Source: Nitrososphaera_A sp036522495
GTDB lineage: Archaea; Thermoproteota; Nitrososphaeria; Nitrososphaerales; Nitrososphaeraceae
Length of the DNA: 5,941 bases
Reading direction: 5' to 3'
Assembly: GCA_036522495.1 (NCBI GenBank)
Contig: DATDFS010000205.1
Coordinates: 1-5,941, forward strand
The notes beneath the pieces are model-generated. The model had not been told where the DNA came from, did not search any database, and saw only the letters and a program-made list of their open reading frames with translations. This document shows, piece by piece, positions 4,039 through 5,941 of this stretch. The position numbers and the translations under genes are program-made. Within the stretch, counting starts at the first letter, position 1. Every line of letters begins with the position of its first letter.

Positions 4039-5367
4039 CTATGGAAGCAACGGCGCTAAGTCTGGGGGAAGCTGTGGCAACTCCGGTATCGGTCCTAATC
4101 CAGGCTGTTGTGGTTGTTGTTGCTGTTGCTGCGATTGCTGTGAAATAGTATTTGGTCTAGCTTGTAAGGTTGCTGTTACATCGGTTGTCTGTCCATTTCT
4201 ATTTATTGTAAGTTTGACGTTATCCCCTACGTTCTTATTTGAATCAACATAATTGATTATATCATCAATCTGCCTTGTGGGATGTCCATCTATTGCTGTT
4301 ATGATATCGCCAATATGTGTATTAGAACCACTGATGTCTTGAGTCAATGGCTGTAATCCTGCTTTGTCCGCAGGACTTCCTGGTTGAACGGAGCCCACGA
4401 CAACTCCTTTGTAATTCCTTGGTAAACCTGCACTTTGGGCTATATCAGGAGTTATTTTGCCACCGGCAATCCCAAGCCAGGGATGAACATAAGTTCCACC
4501 TTTTATAAGCAATGGTACCTCTTTAGCAATTGTGTTTGACGGAATTGCGAATCCTACTCCGGAATAGGAGCCCGTCCTAGAAAGGATGGCAGTATTCATT
4601 CCTATAACCTGTCCTTGCATATTTAGTAACGGCCCACCGGAATTGCCAGGATTTATTGCAGCATCCGTCTGGATTATATTTGGTATTGAAAATCCAGTAT
4701 CTGGATTTGGCAATAATCTTCCTTCTCCGCTTACAATACCTGTTGTTATAGTGCCACTAAGTCCAAATGGATTACCAATAGCTATCAGTTGATCTCCCGG
4801 CCTTAAACTAGAAGAATTTGCAATTGGAAGTGGCATAACTTTCTCTTCTGAAAAGTTATCGGTAATTTGCAGTACCGCTATATCTGCATCAGGCTCTTTT
4901 CCTATAACTTTTGCAGAGTATGTATTTCCATCTGTGAATGTCACATCTGCAGTCGTTGCGCCGTCTATGACGTGATTGTTAGTGATTATGTGCCCTTGAT
5001 TATCATATACAAATCCGGAACCTAACGCCGTACTTCTACTGGTTGCCGGAACACCATTTATGATGGTGACCTGGTTAGGATCAGACCTTGTACTTGTTAT
5101 CTGAACTACAGAGTTTTCTACCCTCTTAAAGACATTAGCGAATGAGGAGGAGGGGGAAGAAGGTGATGAGGATGAGGGAGAGGTTAGTGGGTTTATTGAT
5201 GACGATGACGATGAGGATGACTGTACTACGTTTTGCTGTTGCTGTTGCTGTGCCATTATCGAATGTAAGGGGGAACTAGGAAGTGCTGTTGTTGAAGATA
5301 CAATTATAGCAGCAGTCCCCGCTATGCTTAATAATAATATCGTTACCTTTTTAATATTGTGTTCCAA
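4039..5367 (-). CDS. htrA: Secreted or membrane-anchored HtrA/Deg serine protease with one PDZ domain
   Basis: A 442-residue trypsin-like serine protease, probably acting outside the cell membrane in protein quality control. Residues 1-30 form a signal peptide or anchor: K6K7 followed by a hydrophobic stretch (VTILLLSIAGTAAIIVS). Then comes a low-complexity linker (Q40-Q45, S50-S57, Ser/Pro to 75). The protease domain spans about 77-290, with the triad His132 in TNNHVIDG, Asp162 in DADIAVL and Ser243 in GNSGGP. One PDZ domain spans about 295-403, with PWLGI (296-300) as the likely carboxylate-binding loop. The tail (408-442) is Gln-rich, then Pro/Leu-rich. All catalytic residues are present. 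The start is TTG at 5367-5365. An in-frame TGA lies four codons upstream, and the signal peptide requires this start. A TATA-like box about 24 bases upstream suggests leaderless mRNA. No operon partner is seen. Confidence 0.93.
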   Translation of the reverse strand: MEHNIKKVTILLLSIAGTAAIIVSSTTALPSSPLHSIMAQQQQQQNVVQSSSSSSSSINPLTSPSSSSPSSPSSSFANVFKRVENSVVQITSTRSDPNQVTIINGVPATSRSTALGSGFVYDNQGHIITNNHVIDGATTADVTFTDGNTYSAKVIGKEPDADIAVLQITDNFSEEKVMPLPIANSSSLRPGDQLIAIGNPFGLSGTITTGIVSGEGRLLPNPDTGFSIPNIIQTDAAINPGNSGGPLLNMQGQVIGMNTAILSRTGSYSGVGFAIPSNTIAKEVPLLIKGGTYVHPWLGIAGGKITPDIAQSAGLPRNYKGVVVGSVQPGSPADKAGLQPLTQDISGSNTHIGDIITAIDGHPTRQIDDIINYVDSNKNVGDNVKLTINRNGQTTDVTATLQARPNTISQQSQQQQQQPQQPGLGPIPELPQLPPDLAPLLP

Positions 5368-5387
5368 ATTTTGTTTTCACTTTGGAA

Positions 5388-5395
5388 GTATAAAC
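5388..5395 (-). promoter_or_regulatory. TATA-like box of the HtrA gene
   Basis: GTTTATAC on the minus strand, centred about 24 bases before the TTG start at 5367. This spacing puts transcription start at or next to the start codon, so the message is probably leaderless. Confidence 0.6.
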
Positions 5396-5782
5396 CCTGG
5401 AACCTAATTAAACCATTGATTAACAATGTAAGTTAACACGGTTAATGTATAGCCTGTGTCTTCCGGTTTGTTGTTGTTGGACAGACTACTACTGCTGTAC
5501 ACAGGTATCTTCTCAGGTTGTTTGGAATCAAAATATAAGGCATATTTCCATGAAGCGGGCCTAGGAGTTGAAAACAGTCATCGGTTGAGGTGAGGGTAGT
5601 TTTACCGTACTGGAGTGGAGTCTATCCCTATAGAAACTTGTGTATAGCCTTCCAGTTACTTGATATATCTGGATTTAAACCAATGATGTGTGCGGTTATT
5701 TTATTTTAAATTCTGCCAAGCGACTTCACTATGAATTTTATACACATTAATGCACACGGGAACTAAGGCAGGAGAGAGAACT

Positions 5783-5799
5783 TAAAATAATAATAATCG
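5783..5799 (-). terminator. Possible T-rich terminator after PCNA gene
   Basis: The minus strand reads ATTATTATTATTTTAAG, beginning 6 bases past the TGA stop. It is T-rich and hairpin-free, in keeping with archaeal termination, but the T runs are short. Confidence 0.35.
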
Positions 5800-5805
5800 T
5801 CATGC

Positions 5806-5941
5806 TCAATTTTCGATCCTTGGCGCAAGAAAGAACTCTACTGTCAATGAATTTGGAAGTACAAATCCTAATTTTAAGGGTTTCTTGGAAGAGTATTCTA
5901 TTACCACGTTGTTACAAACAGGACTAAGGATTTTTACGATC
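5806..5941 (-). CDS. pcn: PCNA-type DNA sliding clamp, C-terminal fragment
   Basis: The last 44 residues of a protein whose 5' part lies beyond the right edge of the window. The frame is open to the edge and ends in TGA. The fragment begins IVKILSPVCNNVVIEYSSKK and ends with the hallmark LAPRIEN. Archaeal and eukaryotic PCNA end in the same way: a beta strand with KPLKL(E)F, then a strand leading to YLAPR/KIE. PCNA forms a ring around DNA, tethers replicative polymerases, and recruits partners such as FEN1, ligase and RFC. The conserved C-terminal strand and the LAPRIE segment help form the interdomain-connector-side partner pocket. About 200 residues of the usual ~250 are missing here because of the window boundary, not because of gene damage. 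The call rests on a short but very characteristic motif. Confidence 0.82.
   Translation of the reverse strand, partial: IVKILSPVCNNVVIEYSSKKPLKLGFVLPNSLTVEFFLAPRIEN

Larger units (their letters stand above)
5368..5805. other. Intergenic region between PCNA and HtrA genes
   Basis: This 438-base gap separates two same-strand genes. The HtrA TATA-like box lies at its left end. On the minus strand, ATTATTATTATTTTAAG (5783-5799) follows the PCNA stop and may act as a T-rich terminator. I tested short frames on both strands and found only ORFs of under about 15 codons. No RNA gene is recognised. Confidence 0.6.

Noticed and set aside
4031..4252. Plus-strand Cys/Gly-rich ORF opposite the protease 3' end
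   Set aside because: Its Cys run is the antisense reading of the Gln-rich tail of HtrA; it is a shadow of a secure gene.
5793..5941. Plus-strand frames at the right edge, including one open to the window end
   Set aside because: The edge-reaching frame has no usable start near its beginning, and the minus strand encodes the PCNA C-terminus with its characteristic LAPRIEN ending.
1..5941. tRNA, rRNA, CRISPR array, insertion sequence or integrase
   Set aside because: No GGTTCRA-type T-loop, conserved rRNA block, regularly spaced repeats, transposase motif or terminal inverted repeats were seen on either strand.

Overview
The window looks like chromosomal DNA of an ammonia-oxidising archaeon of the order Nitrososphaerales (Thaumarchaeota). 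Four observations support this. There is a stand-alone copy of the sensory domain that these archaea usually fuse to histidine kinases. The right edge carries the C-terminus of a PCNA-type sliding clamp. AT-rich TATA-like boxes lie about 20-37 bases before start codons, with little sign of Shine-Dalgarno motifs. Coding density is low, at roughly two thirds. The low GC content fits a Nitrosocosmicus-like lineage better than the GC-richer Nitrososphaera, but that placement is inference.

Layout, left to right. A soluble sensory protein (11-754, minus) is divergent from a soluble sensor-less histidine kinase (1122-2264, plus). A 367-base gap separates them and contains a tandem-repeat micro-ORF. 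After a gene-poor stretch with a pentanucleotide microsatellite come two small minus-strand genes too short for routine calling: a 53-residue single-pass membrane protein (2642-2803) and a 58-residue acidic-tailed protein (2851-3027). Divergent from these is a 59-residue DUF1059 protein (3179-3358, plus). About 680 bases then hold no confident gene, only a TTTG microsatellite, a TATA box beside an ACTAGT inverted repeat, and a possible 40-residue Cys-containing ORF. A secreted HtrA/Deg serine protease with one PDZ domain follows (4039-5367, minus), with a T-rich terminator. After a 438-base gap, the C-terminal 44 residues of PCNA (5806-5941, minus) run off the right edge.

The genes do not form one operon. 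Nearly every gene has its own TATA-like element and a very short leader or none. The most interesting functional idea is that the sensory domain and the kinase, normally one polypeptide in this clade, are here two divergent genes. Each carries its own coiled coil, so they may act as a split two-component sensor. No response regulator is visible in the window.
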